Assembly (NCBI GenBank): GCA_940337035.1
Contig: OW679195.1
Span: 172,890,015 to 172,954,014, forward strand
Direction: 5' to 3'
DNA: 64,000 nucleotides
DNA from: Agriotes lineatus
Lineage: Eukaryota > Arthropoda > Insecta > Coleoptera > Elateridae
The notes below the pieces were generated by a model. The model searched no databases. It had not been told where the DNA came from and was given only the letters and a program-made list of their open reading frames with translations. A program made the position numbers and the translations under genes. This document shows, in pieces, positions 1 to 10,104 of the stretch. Position 1 is the first letter of the stretch; the number at the start of each line of letters is the position of its first letter.

Positions 1-175
1 TGAGATTTGCAAACACCCTAATAATTTCAATCGGGACGAAGGCTTTCCCCTTCCTTCTATGTGGAAAGTGCTAATTCCTAAGCCCCGCCCTCCGTCACTG
101 AACCGCGACGGCATTTGCTGAATCGCTACGGCGCTTGCCTATAAATTCTCGCTTTTCTTCTTCCGATAGTCAGTC
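1..175. other. Unassigned lead-in sequence
   Basis: No coding region, RNA gene or repeat boundary is recognised here. It may be part of the dispersed repeat that follows, because the repeat's left edge cannot be fixed from one window. Confidence 0.4.
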
Positions 176-288
176 GAGTTTCGCCTCTGACGTGGTTAAC
201 ACGTTGAGTTACCGTGCTCTTCTGTCCCTTCCCTTTGCAAAGAGTTTCGCCTCTGGCGTGGTTAACACGTTGAGTTACCGTGCTCTTT
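176..288 (+). repeat. Imperfect direct repeat, two 47-bp copies
   Basis: Two nearly identical 47-bp blocks lie at 176-222 and 242-288, offset by 66 bp. Each contains a small hairpin (ACGTG, loop GTTAA, CACGT) followed by CGTTGAGTT. That string recurs a third time at 333-342, just after the hammerhead-like core. One such block is also present in the second repeat copy near 14630-14673. The spacing suggests a partial tandem duplication inside a mobile repeat. Confidence 0.7.
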
Positions 289-394
289 TGCTTTTTTCCT
301 CCTGATGAAGCCCCTTACGAAAGTGGGCGAAACGTTGAGTTCTTCGATCTCAATCATGACACGGTCCAATCCCGGAAGTCGTTTGTTACTTAAT
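235..394 (+). repeat. Dispersed repeat, copy A (Penelope-LTR-like)
   Basis: This 160-bp stretch matches 14621-14778 along its whole length. Both contain a pyrimidine tract, CTGATGA, a short hairpin, CGAAACGTT, and a shared right end that finishes in CTTAAT. The combination is typical of the hammerhead ribozymes carried in the terminal repeats of Penelope-like elements, a known property of that family. Membership in a Penelope LTR or a derived non-autonomous element is an inference, since no coding part of such an element adjoins either copy. Confidence 0.6.
296..346 (+). ncRNA. Hammerhead ribozyme-like motif, intact core
   Basis: The conserved core is present in order: CTGATGA at 302-308, stem II from GCCC (310-313) pairing with GGGC (325-328) around an 11-nt loop, then GAAA at 329-332 running into ACGT plus T. 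ACGT is self-complementary, as in the minimal stem III of Penelope-type hammerheads, which are thought to work as dimers. The three bases before the core (CTC) can pair with GAG at 337-339 as the start of stem I. Predicted cleavage would fall after T336. Activity is not shown by sequence. Confidence 0.55.
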
Positions 395-438
395 GACAAT
401 GGCCGTGAAAGCCTCAAAAATCATCGAAGAAAATGTAG

Positions 439-708
439 TTGATAGAATCGAACGAAGAGGCCTCAAATGCCGGTCACCTACTTAGAATAGATGAAAACAG
501 ATGGCCTCAAAGAATGTTCAAATGGACACCCCCCGGGAGACGTAAGAGGGGAAGACCCCGAAGATTCTGGAATGAAGGAATGCTAAAAGCAATGGAATCC
601 AAGGGTTTGGAAGAAGAAGATGCCTTAAACAGAGATACATGGCGGTTAAGGACGGGAAGGCGGTACCGGTATAAGCAAGAGGAAGGAAGCAGTCTTTTAA
701 AAAACTAA
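439..708 (+). pseudogene. Non-LTR retrotransposon RT, C-terminal remnant
   Basis: The 89-codon frame matches the extreme C-terminus of an RTE/BovB-like endonuclease-reverse transcriptase: a GHLLRIDENRWP segment, then TPPGRRKRGRPRRFW, then a WRL-GRR tail. In such elements this tail follows the RT domain and shows this GH-RM and RGRP-W pattern. The endonuclease and the RT are absent, so the copy is heavily 5'-truncated. The first codons (439-470) probably belong to the adjoining sequence. The downstream 3' region to about 860 ends in a short GAA-rich stretch, as expected for the 3' end of this group. Confidence 0.7.
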
Positions 709-860
709 ATTGTATAATTACTGAGTACTATAAAGCAGCTTTAAAGTGGTTTTATTATGAATATGGTGGCTGCCAACAGAGAGCACTGGAAGACAGCTCT
801 TGAAAAGGCACACCTCCGAAAATGAATGTAAAAGACTAGATAAAGTAGAAGAAGAAGCAT
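709..860 (+). mobile_element. 3' untranslated tail of the LINE remnant
   Basis: This is non-coding sequence directly after the RT C-terminal stop. It ends near AGTAGAAGAAGAAG (about 843-857), a short trinucleotide tail of the kind that terminates RTE-like elements. The other LINEs in this window on the minus strand end the same way. The exact insertion boundary is not resolved. Confidence 0.5.
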
Positions 861-1419
861 GTACCTAAGTAACTAGATTATTTTTCCCGTTAGTGTATAA
901 TAAAGTCAGACGTGACAAATGGCTTACGGAGAGACAATAAACATAACGCCGGTAGCCAAGGAGTCAAGTGGAACAGGAAAAGTAACGTTTAATGCGCATA
1001 AACAACACCATGATTACAATAGAAATTAATAAAAGTGTATTTAATAGCTATTTGTTCAATAAGTGCAAAAAATGGATGTATATGCACGAGACTTTTAGCA
1101 CGAGTTTGCACACAATATTTTTTCTACGGCCTTAATTTACTGTTATTAATCCATAAATGTCGATTTAACAAAGGTTTGCATTTATGCCAGTTATAATTTA
1201 TGTCATAGTAAAGAGATGGGCGTGACGGTGCAGGTGAGTGTTTCTGCAGTAGGTAGCTGTCAAAGTTAGTTGTCAAAGGTAATTATAATAGTACAACTTT
1301 TACTTTACTTATTGCATAATGCTTTAATTATTTAAAAAACAATTTGCCTCGAACGAAAGAAGTAACTAGGATAACTTTACAACCTCACTTTCAGTTTAAA
1401 ATTCTAATTTAACACCAGC
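861..1419. other. AT-rich non-coding stretch
   Basis: No gene, RNA or element end is recognised. The string TATGCACGAGAC occurs at about 1079-1090 and again near 1524-1535 as a direct repeat flanking the palindrome at 1420. This hints at a small unclassified repeat spanning roughly 1075-1540. Confidence 0.4.
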
Positions 1420-1453
1420 TGTTTACTTTTAGCACATGTGCTAAAAGTAAACA
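1420..1453. repeat. 34-bp perfect palindrome
   Basis: The two 17-bp arms are exact reverse complements, centred on CACATGTG at 1433-1440. The sequence just outside is also nearly symmetric (AGCT on both sides, offset by one base). Variants of GCTAAAAGT occur again nearby at about 1505. No spacer separates the arms, so the stretch could extrude as a cruciform. Confidence 0.85.
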
Positions 1454-2474
1454 AGCTGATTTCACGTTTAACACGCTGATTTATAAATAGGTATTTATGC
1501 AACAAGTGCTAAAAGTTGAAGTTTATGCACGAGACATGAAAATTATGAAACGAAGCCGAACGTTATTTAGTTAATTACTATACAACATATCTGTTTCGTA
1601 TAGTTATTTGTACAACCAGTTTTGAAAGTCATACTTCTTTACATGAATTTGCAGTTTGCAAGCAAATGAATGAAAAAAGGGACTTTTAAAACGTGTTGTA
1701 CACGTAGTTTTTTGCATAGTGATCTCGTGGTCAAAATTTAGTGGACAAGGACTTCGGAATTTACAACTGTCAAATTGATATTTCAATAAAATAGTTAAAA
1801 AAAGTGTACTTTTTTCACGATTTTGCGTTAAAAAAAGTGGTACTTTCAACACGATTTTTCGTTAAAAAAGAACAACTTTCATGATCACTATGCAAAAACA
1901 ATCAAACTTGCCTAATCTGTAGCAAATCTGTCAAATATTTTTGAAGTTTAAAGTTCACTTTCGACATCTTGTTTAACTTATCCCATTGGTATTTTAATGT
2001 TACGTATCAATTTAATGTATAAATTTTATTTAAATTACACATTTCTGCATATTTGTGTAGTTTAAAGCATGAAGTAATAATTCAGTTAATTGTAGTTCAC
2101 ATGTACTTAGTTTTTTAAAGTACAGCGTAGATAGAATTTTTCTTGGGCTTCCGCGATCAAGTTTATTTTTGTTCTCCCTGTATAATATACATGTTAAAAG
2201 TGATTTCATTTTGTTCGTGGGGTTGCTCAACTCGTTCCGCGCTACGTTCCACTCGTTTCGCAAGCTTTTCCCCACTTACAAAATAAAATGTCACTTTTAG
2301 CAGGTACTTATATCATAAATTACTATTCTGACCTAACAATTGTACTAAATACATGATTTTAGAACCGGTAACCTAAAAAATCTGCCTTCATAACTTTTTC
2401 TGAAATCACCCGTATTACTGAAACTTTTTGGACCTTGTTATATTATAACGGTACGATAGATGATAATAATTATT
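1454..2474. other. AT-rich stretch with AAAAAAGTG motifs
   Basis: No gene is supported. Around 1795-1870 there are two near-repeats of a motif reading AAAAAAGTG-TACTTT followed by a CACGATTTT-CGTTAAAAAAG segment. A similar motif lies inside the foldback element at 2780-2935, so this stretch may be a relic of the same family. Confidence 0.4.
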
Positions 2475-3228
2475 TTTTTTTCATAAGTGTGGAGGGTTAT
2501 TAAACGAGGCGCAGCCGAGTTTAATAATCCACACGCGTGAAAAATAAGCAAGCTAACACGAGTTGTCTATAAGATTTTTTTAAATTTCATTAAATAATCA
2601 AATCTCAACCTATTAAGTATAGAATTTTATTTGCCTTCATTTTAGTCAAGTGCGTTGGTCCGTTCTGGTAATTAAGGAAACGTCTTTATTTATTGAAATC
2701 TGTAATTTGTTCACGTGAAAATAAAACTAAAAATGAATAAACGAGTAAATAATTTGTTTCTAAATTCGTTCATTATGAAATTAAAAGCAGTGAAAAAAGT
2801 GACACTTTACTGAGTGAAAAAAGGGACACTTTACACCCTGAAAATAATTTTAAAAAGCCTACTTTTTTAAATTAATGTCTGTGTGAAATACCACTTTTTT
2901 TCACTAAGTGAAAAAAAGTGACACTTTGCTTTTAATTTAGGAATGAAAGATTTTAAAACCATAATATTTATTAATATGAATATTAATAGAACAATTAGAA
3001 CAATTTGTAACATTTATGCCTGCATTTTGTAGTTCAGTCATCATTTGATAGCTAGTGGATAGTTCTACAAACGCTTGTTCAAGATTGCTTTGGATTGAAA
3101 TTTCATTAGGTGAAATTAGGCTTGGATTTGAATATTTAACGAAATTAAAAAAATCTTATAGACGACTCGTGTTAGCTTGCTTATTTTTCACGCGTGTGTA
3201 TTATTAACCCTCCACACTTGTGAAAAAC
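2475..3228. mobile_element. Foldback or MITE-like element with ~100-bp inverted ends
   Basis: About 2475-2590 is the reverse complement of about 3141-3228. Landmarks shared by both arms are AAGTGTGGAGGGTT, ACACGCGTGAAAAATAAGC and GCTAACACGAGT. The left arm holds about 20 bp more than the right, forming its own hairpin (TTATTAAAC, GAGGCGCAGCCGAG, GTTTAATAA). The interior carries two tandem copies of a GTGAAAAAAG-GACACTTTAC motif at 2788-2835 and a related copy at 2905-2930. There is no transposase, so it is non-autonomous. The superfamily and target duplication cannot be told by eye. Confidence 0.7.
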
Positions 3229-3989
3229 ACTTGTGGTCTAAATAACTATTCAGTTATAGAATAGTTACTTTTTCTAACGTTATATATAGGCGGTTGACGG
3301 CTGGAGGCCAGCGCCCCTGCGCCCTTAAGGAGCAGCCACCACTGCTGGAACAACGTGATTAATTTTATTATAAAACAGATGCGGTTGTCAGAGATGTCAA
3401 AAGTGATGCTACGGATGCAGTGTTTTAGAATGTTTTATTTATACTGAGCGACCAAAAGCATTTCAGATCTAGTTTGTTGTGATTTTATATAAGCATAATT
3501 CATTTATAATTACTAATTAATTAGTCAACTCGATTTGAAATGTATTTGATATAATCTGAGCATGGTGGAGAATCCATTATCATCATTTTAAAAGATCGAT
3601 ATATTCTGCTAGATGCTAGATGTTCTTTATTTCATAACACATTTTTCCTTTCGAATATATTTTCTACATCTTATGAATCATTTATAAATGTTACCTTTCT
3701 TATTAGGAATATTTTTTCGTACGTAAAAAATGAACTAGACAAGACCAAACATAAAGATACCCACAAGAATACGCGCCTGGCGTTTTAAAATAGGCAACCC
3801 AAAATACTCACAACAGAATTCTAATCCCAGATATGAATAAGATCGTCGGCTATGATATCTTTGAGTATATAATGTTTCAGTTGCTGAAGCATTTCTGTCA
3901 TTTCTCAAATATGCATTAAGGTCATATCGGCGTTTTTTGTCGGTTTATTGCATTTTTAAACTGTCACAGGAGTCGGTGTCTAAAGGTGG
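3229..3989. other. Non-coding, nothing recognised
   Basis: No open frame with recognisable motifs, no RNA gene and no clear repeat boundary is seen in this AT-rich interval. Confidence 0.5.
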
Positions 3990-4231
3990 TCTAAAGTAGG
4001 GTGGCTTGATATTAATTTGACGTATTTGTCCTTTACCAGGGTACGGACAGATCGTTGTCCCCACTCTCTCTAAGACTAAGGTAATATAGAGTGAGAGGGG
4101 ACAACAATCTGCCGTACCCCCATGTCCCCCTCACACACTAAAGCACTTTAGAGTGAGAGGGGATAACGATCTGTTCGGACCCTGCTATAGGACAAATATG
4201 TTGAATTGACATCAAGGCACCATAGTCTAAC
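3990..4231. mobile_element. ~240-bp foldback MITE
   Basis: The outer 50 bp at each end are inverted copies with substitutions. Left landmarks are GTGGCTTGAT, TTTGAC and ATTTGTCC; the right end holds their complements. Inside, a block that includes CAGATCGTTGTCCCC on the left is present in inverted form near 4090-4117 and again near 4151-4180. The element thus has one left arm and two right inner arms. No coding capacity is present. Confidence 0.75.
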
Positions 4232-4910
4232 GTATCTGGCACTCCGCATGCCTAGACCTTGTCCATATCAAACAAACATCTCAAATTTAACCATCAGGTA
4301 TGCGTAATCCATGACAACTGAAAAGATATCATAGTATGCTGCAGTAAGTATTGTGGGTTGTCTGTTTTTACTACGGATTCTCTCCTGAATCACCTTGTTT
4401 CTAGTTTTTAAAAGCTGAAAAAGTCTTACTTACACATAATATAGGATAGAGTAGTACACATTTATTTAATTAGGTCTCTATGCTAAAATAAACTAATAGT
4501 CTTGAGCTGGCAACTCACAAAGGGGCATTAATAGTAGTTTGTGTACCAAGGCACTGAAGTTTAACTTTTTATCACGAATGTGGATTTAGTTGCCGACGCC
4601 CGCGCCCGTAGGGACAAGGCAAATAAACCACATGAGGGATAAAAAGGTACTTCAGTGCCGAGGTGTACACTATGTTTTATTTGAAATCGAGAAATCGTGA
4701 AATTACAACATTTTAACCAACTCTTGTAGGTTATGTTCGGTCGATTGACGTTTATCTGTCGCCTCGCCACCTACAAAAAAGTCGTAAAACACTGGATCAC
4801 TGCCGATTTCTCGTATTTTAATAACGATTTCGGCGTACTTTACTGCCGATTTCAAATAAAATGTATTTATAATTATTTGTGTGAGCGCAATTCTACATTG
4901 TAATGAAAAC
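4232..4910. other. Non-coding flank of gypsy element 1
   Basis: Nothing is recognised except the last four bases, AAAC (4907-4910). These match AAAC immediately beyond the other LTR at 11152-11155 and form the target-site duplication. Confidence 0.6.
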
Positions 4911-5287
4911 TGTGGTAGTCGTGAGTTTCTGCATATAGCAGGAACCCGCAGCTTCCAATTTGCGTAATTAAACAAAGTTCAATCACTAAAACATTTATTA
5001 ATATTTACTAATATTTATTATAATTCCACTTAATAGAATTACAGAGCATTTAAGTATTTACTAATTCGTTCACACGAAGCAAAGCGAGTTAGCGAATAAT
5101 TTATTTGCTGCCGATGACTGGGTCGCTCTGGCTTCTTAGCACCTACTGTTGAGGCTCTGGTTGTGAGCGTTTGTCGCTAGCTCCCTCGGTCGGTGCGGAG
5201 ATGGACTAGTGGTGAGCGCTTGTAGCTAGCGCCCTCAGTCGGTGCGGAGATGGACTAGTGGTGATTTGAGTAGAGGGATCTGTTACA
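4911..5287 (-). repeat. 3' LTR of gypsy element 1
   Basis: The LTR starts TGTAACAGATCC and ends CTACCACA in element orientation, giving the usual TG...CA ends. Within it a roughly 48-bp segment containing GGTGCGGAGATGGACTA is duplicated in tandem (about 5165-5260). The integrase reading frame continues about 80 nt into this LTR before it stops. Confidence 0.92.
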
Positions 5288-5871
5288 GGCTCCCCCGCAG
5301 GATCCTCAAGGCGTCTCGACGAGGGTCCTGCAACTAAATTATTAGTGTAAGGTCTTCTTCTTGGACGTCCTCTTTTCCTTATAGGTTGGATCGCTTCTGG
5401 TGGTGCCTCGACTTCTCCGTAAAATGGAGTTAACGCAGATGTGTGGAAGCTCCTTACCGTATTGTCCGGATCTCGGGGTTCTGCAATTTCGTATGTTGTG
5501 GCCGACTTTTGTTTTTTCACCAGATATGGGCCATCTCTCTTGGGAGCGAATTTGGCGGTGAATCCTTTACTTGTGCTGCTTAAAGTGTGAGTTGTGACCA
5601 AAACGAGATCACCGGGTTGGTATTCTGGAATTTCTCGACGGCGAGTATCGGCGTACTTTTTAGCTGTGTCTTGGGCTTTTTCCTGGTGAAGTTTCGCCTC
5701 TCGTATGACGTCGGTCATTCTCAGTAGATATGGCGTTATCTCCGGGATAAAGCTTTCGGATTGTATTATGGCCTTCTGGTCTCGCGTGACGTCATCCGTG
5801 GTTCGCAGTTCTCTACCGAATGTTAAGTATGCAGCTGTGTGTCCTGTTGACTCGCATCGTACGGTGTTCAT
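5206..5871 (-). pseudogene. Integrase C-terminal part, gypsy element 1
   Basis: The 221-codon frame carries the end of the integrase core and the C-terminal domain. The linker region reads DVIREAKLHQEKAQDTAKKY, then PGDLVLV, then a GPY/F-type module (RDGPYLVKKQKSATTYEI). A basic KRGRPRRRP segment resembling an AT-hook follows. There is no chromodomain. The stop lies inside the LTR at 5206, so the last 27 or so residues are encoded by the terminal repeat. The start of this frame overlaps the end of the preceding integrase frame by a few bases in a different phase, which marks a frameshift. Confidence 0.85.
5288..5301 (-). promoter_or_regulatory. Polypurine tract of gypsy element 1
   Basis: In element orientation the bases immediately before the 3' LTR read TGCGGGGGAGCC, a purine-rich run adjoining TGTAACAG. 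This is the expected position and composition of the plus-strand primer. The tract is short and ends in two cytosines. Confidence 0.6.
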
Positions 5872-6480
5872 GGCAAACCGAATGGCTGGTAACTTATTGG
5901 GCCATTGGTTGTGCTTCCTTGAACCATTATAGCCAGTTGCGGTTTTAAGTCTCTGTTCTTTCGCTCCACAGGGTTTGCTTGGGGATGATACAATGGCGTT
6001 AGGGATTGCTTAATGTCCAAGCTGTGGGTCACATGCTGCATGATAGAACTGACAAACTGGGTTCCATTGTCGCTAATTATTCGACGTGGGGTTCTAAACC
6101 TCAAGAACACTTCATTAATTAGTGTTTGAGCGCATGTTTTTCTCGTCGGCCTGCTGGATGGCAAAGAGTTCAACCCACTTGGAAGCGATATCTTCGACTA
6201 TCAAAATCCATTTCTCGCCAGCCAGGCCTTCTGGAAGGGGCCAAACAAGTCAATGGCCACTACTTCGAATCGCTGGCGGAAGCTGGCGTCTGGAGCAGTT
6301 CCGCTGGTCTGAGATTCGTGTTCTTGTACCTCTGGCATTCGATACAGTTCTTGACGTAGTCGAGTATAAACTTTTTCATTCCTACCCAAAAGTATCTCTG
6401 GGAAACTCGTTGGTAAGTTCTCTCTCCTCCATAATGACGGCTGTAGGTGCATCGTGGTATTCTGCTAGTATTTGATGACG
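5868..6480 (-). pseudogene. Integrase core, gypsy element 1 (frameshifted)
   Basis: The catalytic core is readable across at least three frames. VVAIDLFGP (about 6260) supplies the first Asp. SDNGTQF (about 6065) supplies the second. HPQANPVERKNRD (about 5975) supplies the Glu. Upstream, around 6340-6420, lies the zinc-binding region with a C-x-E/x-C remnant. The integrase would join element cDNA into the genome. The frameshifts mean no functional protein can be made from this copy. Overlapping frames on the plus strand (6122-6475) are shadows. Confidence 0.8.
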
Positions 6481-6499
6481 CTCTTGTTGTGGTACTACC

Positions 6500-7224
6500 A
6501 ACTGGGTATTCTCAGAATCGGAGTCGGTGAGTATCTGTAGAGCAGGCTCTGGACATCAAATAGCCTCTGGATGTCCAACGAGAGTGATCGACGGCTGACG
6601 GGTTCTTGGCCTCGAAACACTCAATGATTTTCTTAACTTCAGGATCCACGCACTGTCCTTTACGGATTTCCTGGGATGACCTTGTCGGAATGTCAACGGT
6701 TACCGTGCAAATTTGACAGGTGGACTCCGTATGCGGGGCGCAAGAAGGCCTGGATAGCATGTCGGCCACCACATTAGTTTTCCTGGGGTGTAGGTTATTT
6801 TAAGGTCGTAAGGTTGCAGAGCCAGTGCCCAGCGGGCAAGGCGTCCTGTGGGCGTCTTTATCGTCATCAACCATTTTAATGGCTGATGGTCTGTGCTAGG
6901 GTTAGAGGACTTTCCTCTATGTACCCCCTGAACTTTGTGATGGCCCAGACGACAGCGAAGGCTTCCCTTTCCTTTGTGAATAATTACATTCGGCGGGCAA
7001 GAGCAGTCGGCTGGCATATTCAACTGGGTGTTCTTCATGTCCTTCTCCTTGTGATAGAACGGCTCCCAAGGCGTAGTTGCTGGCATCTGTCCGGATTGTG
7101 TAGGGGAGTCCTGGTTCTGCCTGTCGGAGAACGGGAGCGGTGATGAGAGCCTTCTGTAATGTCTGGAAGGCTTGGACTTCTGGTTCGTCCCATTTACAGG
7201 TGGCTTGCTTTTTGAGCAGGCCAG
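6500..7224 (-). pseudogene. RNase H and connection region, gypsy element 1
   Basis: Two overlapping frames give the RNase H domain: NYALGAVLY near the start, then DHQPLKWLM, GRLARWALALQPYDL and ITYTPGK, then a spacer before integrase. The spacer contains ADMLSRP, the conserved segment that ends RNase H in gypsy elements. A frameshift near 6760 and another near 7050 break continuity. RNase H would degrade genomic RNA during reverse transcription. Confidence 0.8.
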
Positions 7225-7767
7225 TTAACGGCTAGAGATCTCAGCAAATCGGGGCACAAATTTACGATACCATGAACAGGTTTGCAGGAAGGAACTTAAT
7301 TGTTTCGTGTTGGTTGGCACTGGAAATTTTTCGATCGCCTGTGTTTTTTCTGGGTCTACTTGAAGTCCTACGCCGGTAATCATGTGTCCCAGATAACGGA
7401 CACTAGTGCATGCAAAGTTGCACTTTGCTCGACGAACTCGCAGCTTGAGTAATGTAAGGCGTGCGAAGACTCGATCCAAGTCCTGTAGGTGCCTTTCTGG
7501 TGATTCTGATAAGACTATTATGTCATCTAAATAGACCAGCACCGTTACGTCAGGTAACCCGGACCGAAATCGGTCGATGAGACGCTGGAACGTCGCCGCG
7601 GCGTTCTTTAATCCAAACGGCATTCTGAGGAACCGATACAATCCAAAAGGGGTCACAAATGCAGTCTTGTCCCTGTCTTCCGCAGCTACGGCGACTTGCC
7701 AGTATCCGGACTGAAGATCTAGGGTACTAATTAAAGTGGCACGGGCAGCATGAAGCAGATCATCCAT
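7225..7767 (-). pseudogene. Reverse transcriptase palm, gypsy element 1
   Basis: A 180-codon open stretch holds the RT core: STLDLQSGYWQVAV, TAFVTPFGLYRFLRMPFGL, then the catalytic YLDD in VLVYLDDIIVLS, then YLGHMI and WYRKFVPRFA. The catalytic aspartates are intact. The upstream motifs of the domain lie beyond an inserted LINE fragment at 7794-8817, so the RT is split in two. It continues toward RNase H at 7224 in another frame. Confidence 0.88.
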
Positions 7768-7793
7768 CCTTGGGAGCGGGTAGTGGTCTGTTA

Positions 7794-8817
7794 TAATAAT
7801 AATAATGGTTTATTGTCCAACAGAAAGAAAAATCCAATTATAGGACAATTTACACAATAAACTAAAGTATTACATATTAATAATCGAAACTTTAACACTA
7901 AACACTCGCTTATAGTGAAACAAACTGAAAGGAAATACAATATAATACTATACCTATACCTTACTAAACTAACAAAAGCTGTCTATACTAATTCTAATAT
8001 GTTATGTAAATTACAATAATTAATATCGCACATATTTGAAATGTCATTGTAGTTCTGACTCATTTATAAAGTGGTGATTTTTGTAGTAAATTAGTACGTG
8101 GGGTTGGATTATAAAATGTTACGAAATTTCTATTTTGACGTGACGGTACTTGAAAATTAAGCATTTCCAGAAGAAATGGACAATCGATTTTGGCATGAAG
8201 AATATTATATAAATAAGTAAGACTAATTATTTTCCTTCTTCTTTCTAAACTAATCATATCAAATCGTTCCAGTAATAATGGTTGTGAATAACCTCTTTCT
8301 GGGTAAACTCCGTCTACTTTGTAGCTTAAGAATTTCAAAAACTTCCTTTGTATTGATTCTAGATTAATATTTGATATTCATAGAAAGGGTACCAAATTAA
8401 AACACAATACTCAAGTTTTGAGCTGATTAAAGAAAAGAATAAGGTTTTCAAAGCAACTATATTTGTAAAGGATTTGCAGTTCTTACGACAAACCCCAGCA
8501 TCTTCAGAGCGGAAGTATATACGGTCTCTATATGATCAGCGAAACTAAATTTATATCAAAAAGAACTCCTAGATCCTTAACGGTGTCACTGCGTTGTAAT
8601 AAGTTTGAATTTATAGCATACATATACACTAATGGTTGTAATTTACGGGTGTATGAGACTACTCTGCACTTCGATATGTTAAGTTGGAGTTTATTGGTGT
8701 CACACCAGTTGTTCAAGTTCTTAATTTGTTGTTGCAACCAAAGGCAGTCCTCAATAGTAGCGACAGAAAAGAAAATTTTCAGATCATCCGCAAATAGAAG
8801 CCTCTCACAACAAAGTA
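7794..8817 (-). mobile_element. 5'-truncated Jockey/CR1-like LINE inside gypsy 1 RT
   Basis: This 1,024-bp insert is flanked by CTGTTA on both sides (7788-7793 and 8818-8823) and ends in an (ATT)n tail at its left, the 3' end. Two minus-strand frames match the thumb and C-terminal region of a non-LTR RT. 8528-8737 contains LQLNISKCRVVSYTRKLQP and TVKDLGVLFD. 8060-8338 contains LERRRKIISLTYLYNIL. The same order is seen in the LINE at 12236-14227. The RT palm and endonuclease are missing, so the copy was dead on arrival. Confidence 0.85.
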
Positions 8818-8823
8818 CTGTTA

Positions 8824-9190
8824 ATTAGTTATCGCGTTCAGTTTGCGATAATCAACGCAAAGGCGAATTTCGTTGTTGGGTTTGGGGACTAGTACCACTG
8901 AGCGGCCCAAGCTGATTTGCATTCCTCTATAATCTGTTCTTTGATCATTTGCTGAAGCTCTTCTTTAAGCCACTGCTGTCTTGGAGGGGCCATCCGATAA
9001 GCGGAGTGGCGATGGGTCTGGAGGTCCCTGTGGGGATTGAGTGCCTTTTGTAGGGAGTGCCTCTCCCCCTGACGCGAAGGCCGATCGATGTCTTTCTAGT
9101 AAATTATTTAGCTGGTCCCTCTGCATCTCGGTGAGTGTTGCAGCCTCCTCCTGCTGTAGAGCTATGCTCTCTACTTGGACCATGCCAGCA
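8824..9190 (-). pseudogene. RT N-terminal part and linker, gypsy element 1
   Basis: From 9183 a frame holds the protease-RT linker (MQRDQLNNLLERHRSAFA, a region that commonly precedes gypsy RT). Around 8840-8980 the first RT motifs are readable: an LKEELQQMIKEQIIEE segment, VVLVPKPN and LCVDYRKLNAIT. The domain then breaks at the LINE insertion and resumes at 7767. At least two frame changes occur within 360 bp. Confidence 0.8.
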
Positions 9191-9191
9191 T

Positions 9192-9734
9192 CTATTTGTC
9201 GTGTTCTCTTTCTGCGCGGAGAGTGGGGAAAATGAAGGTTGCTGGCAACGGCTGTGCTGGCTCGATGGGATCGTAGAACTCCGAGATTGAGCTGCCAGTA
9301 CTAAATTGGCTTTTGGGTTGTAAATGGCATCCTTTTTGTTTTAAGATTTCATACAATGTCGTACCAGCTATATTTTGTTTCGCACCAGTATCTATGTAAG
9401 CTCTCCCTAGTGCTTTTCCTATTTGTATGCACACAAGGGGTCTCTCAACTTCTTTCTTTCTGGGTGTCGCCTCTGCGAAGAAGAAGCCGACATCCCGGGT
9501 TTGGGAACTGCATTGCGGACAGTTGCTGCGTATGAACCCTAGTTTCCCACAACCGTAGCAAGCGATTGTTGGTGTGGATTGAGGCTGAGACACCGCAGAA
9601 GTGGATTTAGTCTGAGGAATCCCAGAAGTAGATTTAGTTTGAGGAATCACAGAAGTAGCCTTTTCTTCGTCCCTCTTTTTCTTTCGACACTCTTCCTTAG
9701 AATGGCCCGGACATCGACAATAGCCACATCTCAA
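9192..9734 (-). pseudogene. Nucleocapsid and aspartic protease, gypsy element 1
   Basis: The 180-codon frame begins with a CCHC zinc knuckle (CGYCRCPGHSKEEC). A linker with a repeated PQTKSTS segment follows, then a second knuckle, CYGCGKLGFIRSNC, in which the zinc-binding His is replaced by Phe. Further along, AYIDTGAKQNIAG is the active-site D-T-G of a retropepsin. The protease would mature Gag-Pol. The altered second knuckle may be a family trait or decay. Confidence 0.85.
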
Positions 9735-10104
9735 CTTCCGTATGGTGCTGTGGGCTTGTGAGTCGGTTGCACTTTGTGGAGATACATCTTGCAGCTTGCG
9801 AACCTCTGTGAGGAGAGTTTCGAAGTTTGTGAAGGTAGTTCTCGGGAATCTGCTGCTTAATGTGGGGGTGCATTATTGCATATACCATCTCCACCTGGAA
9901 ACTTTCGTTTGGCCTGATACGAGACGGGACTTTGGTAAGTAATGCCCTCTTTTCTGCAACGAAGAGATTCGTATTTTGGCTGGGCAGCTGTTCGGTGGCG
10001 AAGAATTCTCGTATAATGATATGTGTGGGTTTACTTGGGCCGTACGTGGCTCGAAGCTGGTCTAACGCGCTTTGCCATGTCGTAGTAGTTTCCTGAATAC
10101 CCAC
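9697..10104 (-). pseudogene. Gag, second half, gypsy element 1 (from duplicated block)
   Basis: This frame repeats the middle of Gag (WQSALDQLRATYGPSKP through VEMVYAIMHPHIKQQ) and then shifts into a non-Gag phase before the nucleocapsid. It arises because the 331-bp block at 9855-10185 is repeated at 10186-10516. The repeat length is not a multiple of three, so Gag is broken at the junction near 10186. Confidence 0.8.

Noticed and set aside
1604..2275. Minus-strand frames of about 80 codons
   Set aside because: Low-complexity AT-rich translation with no motif or neighbouring support.
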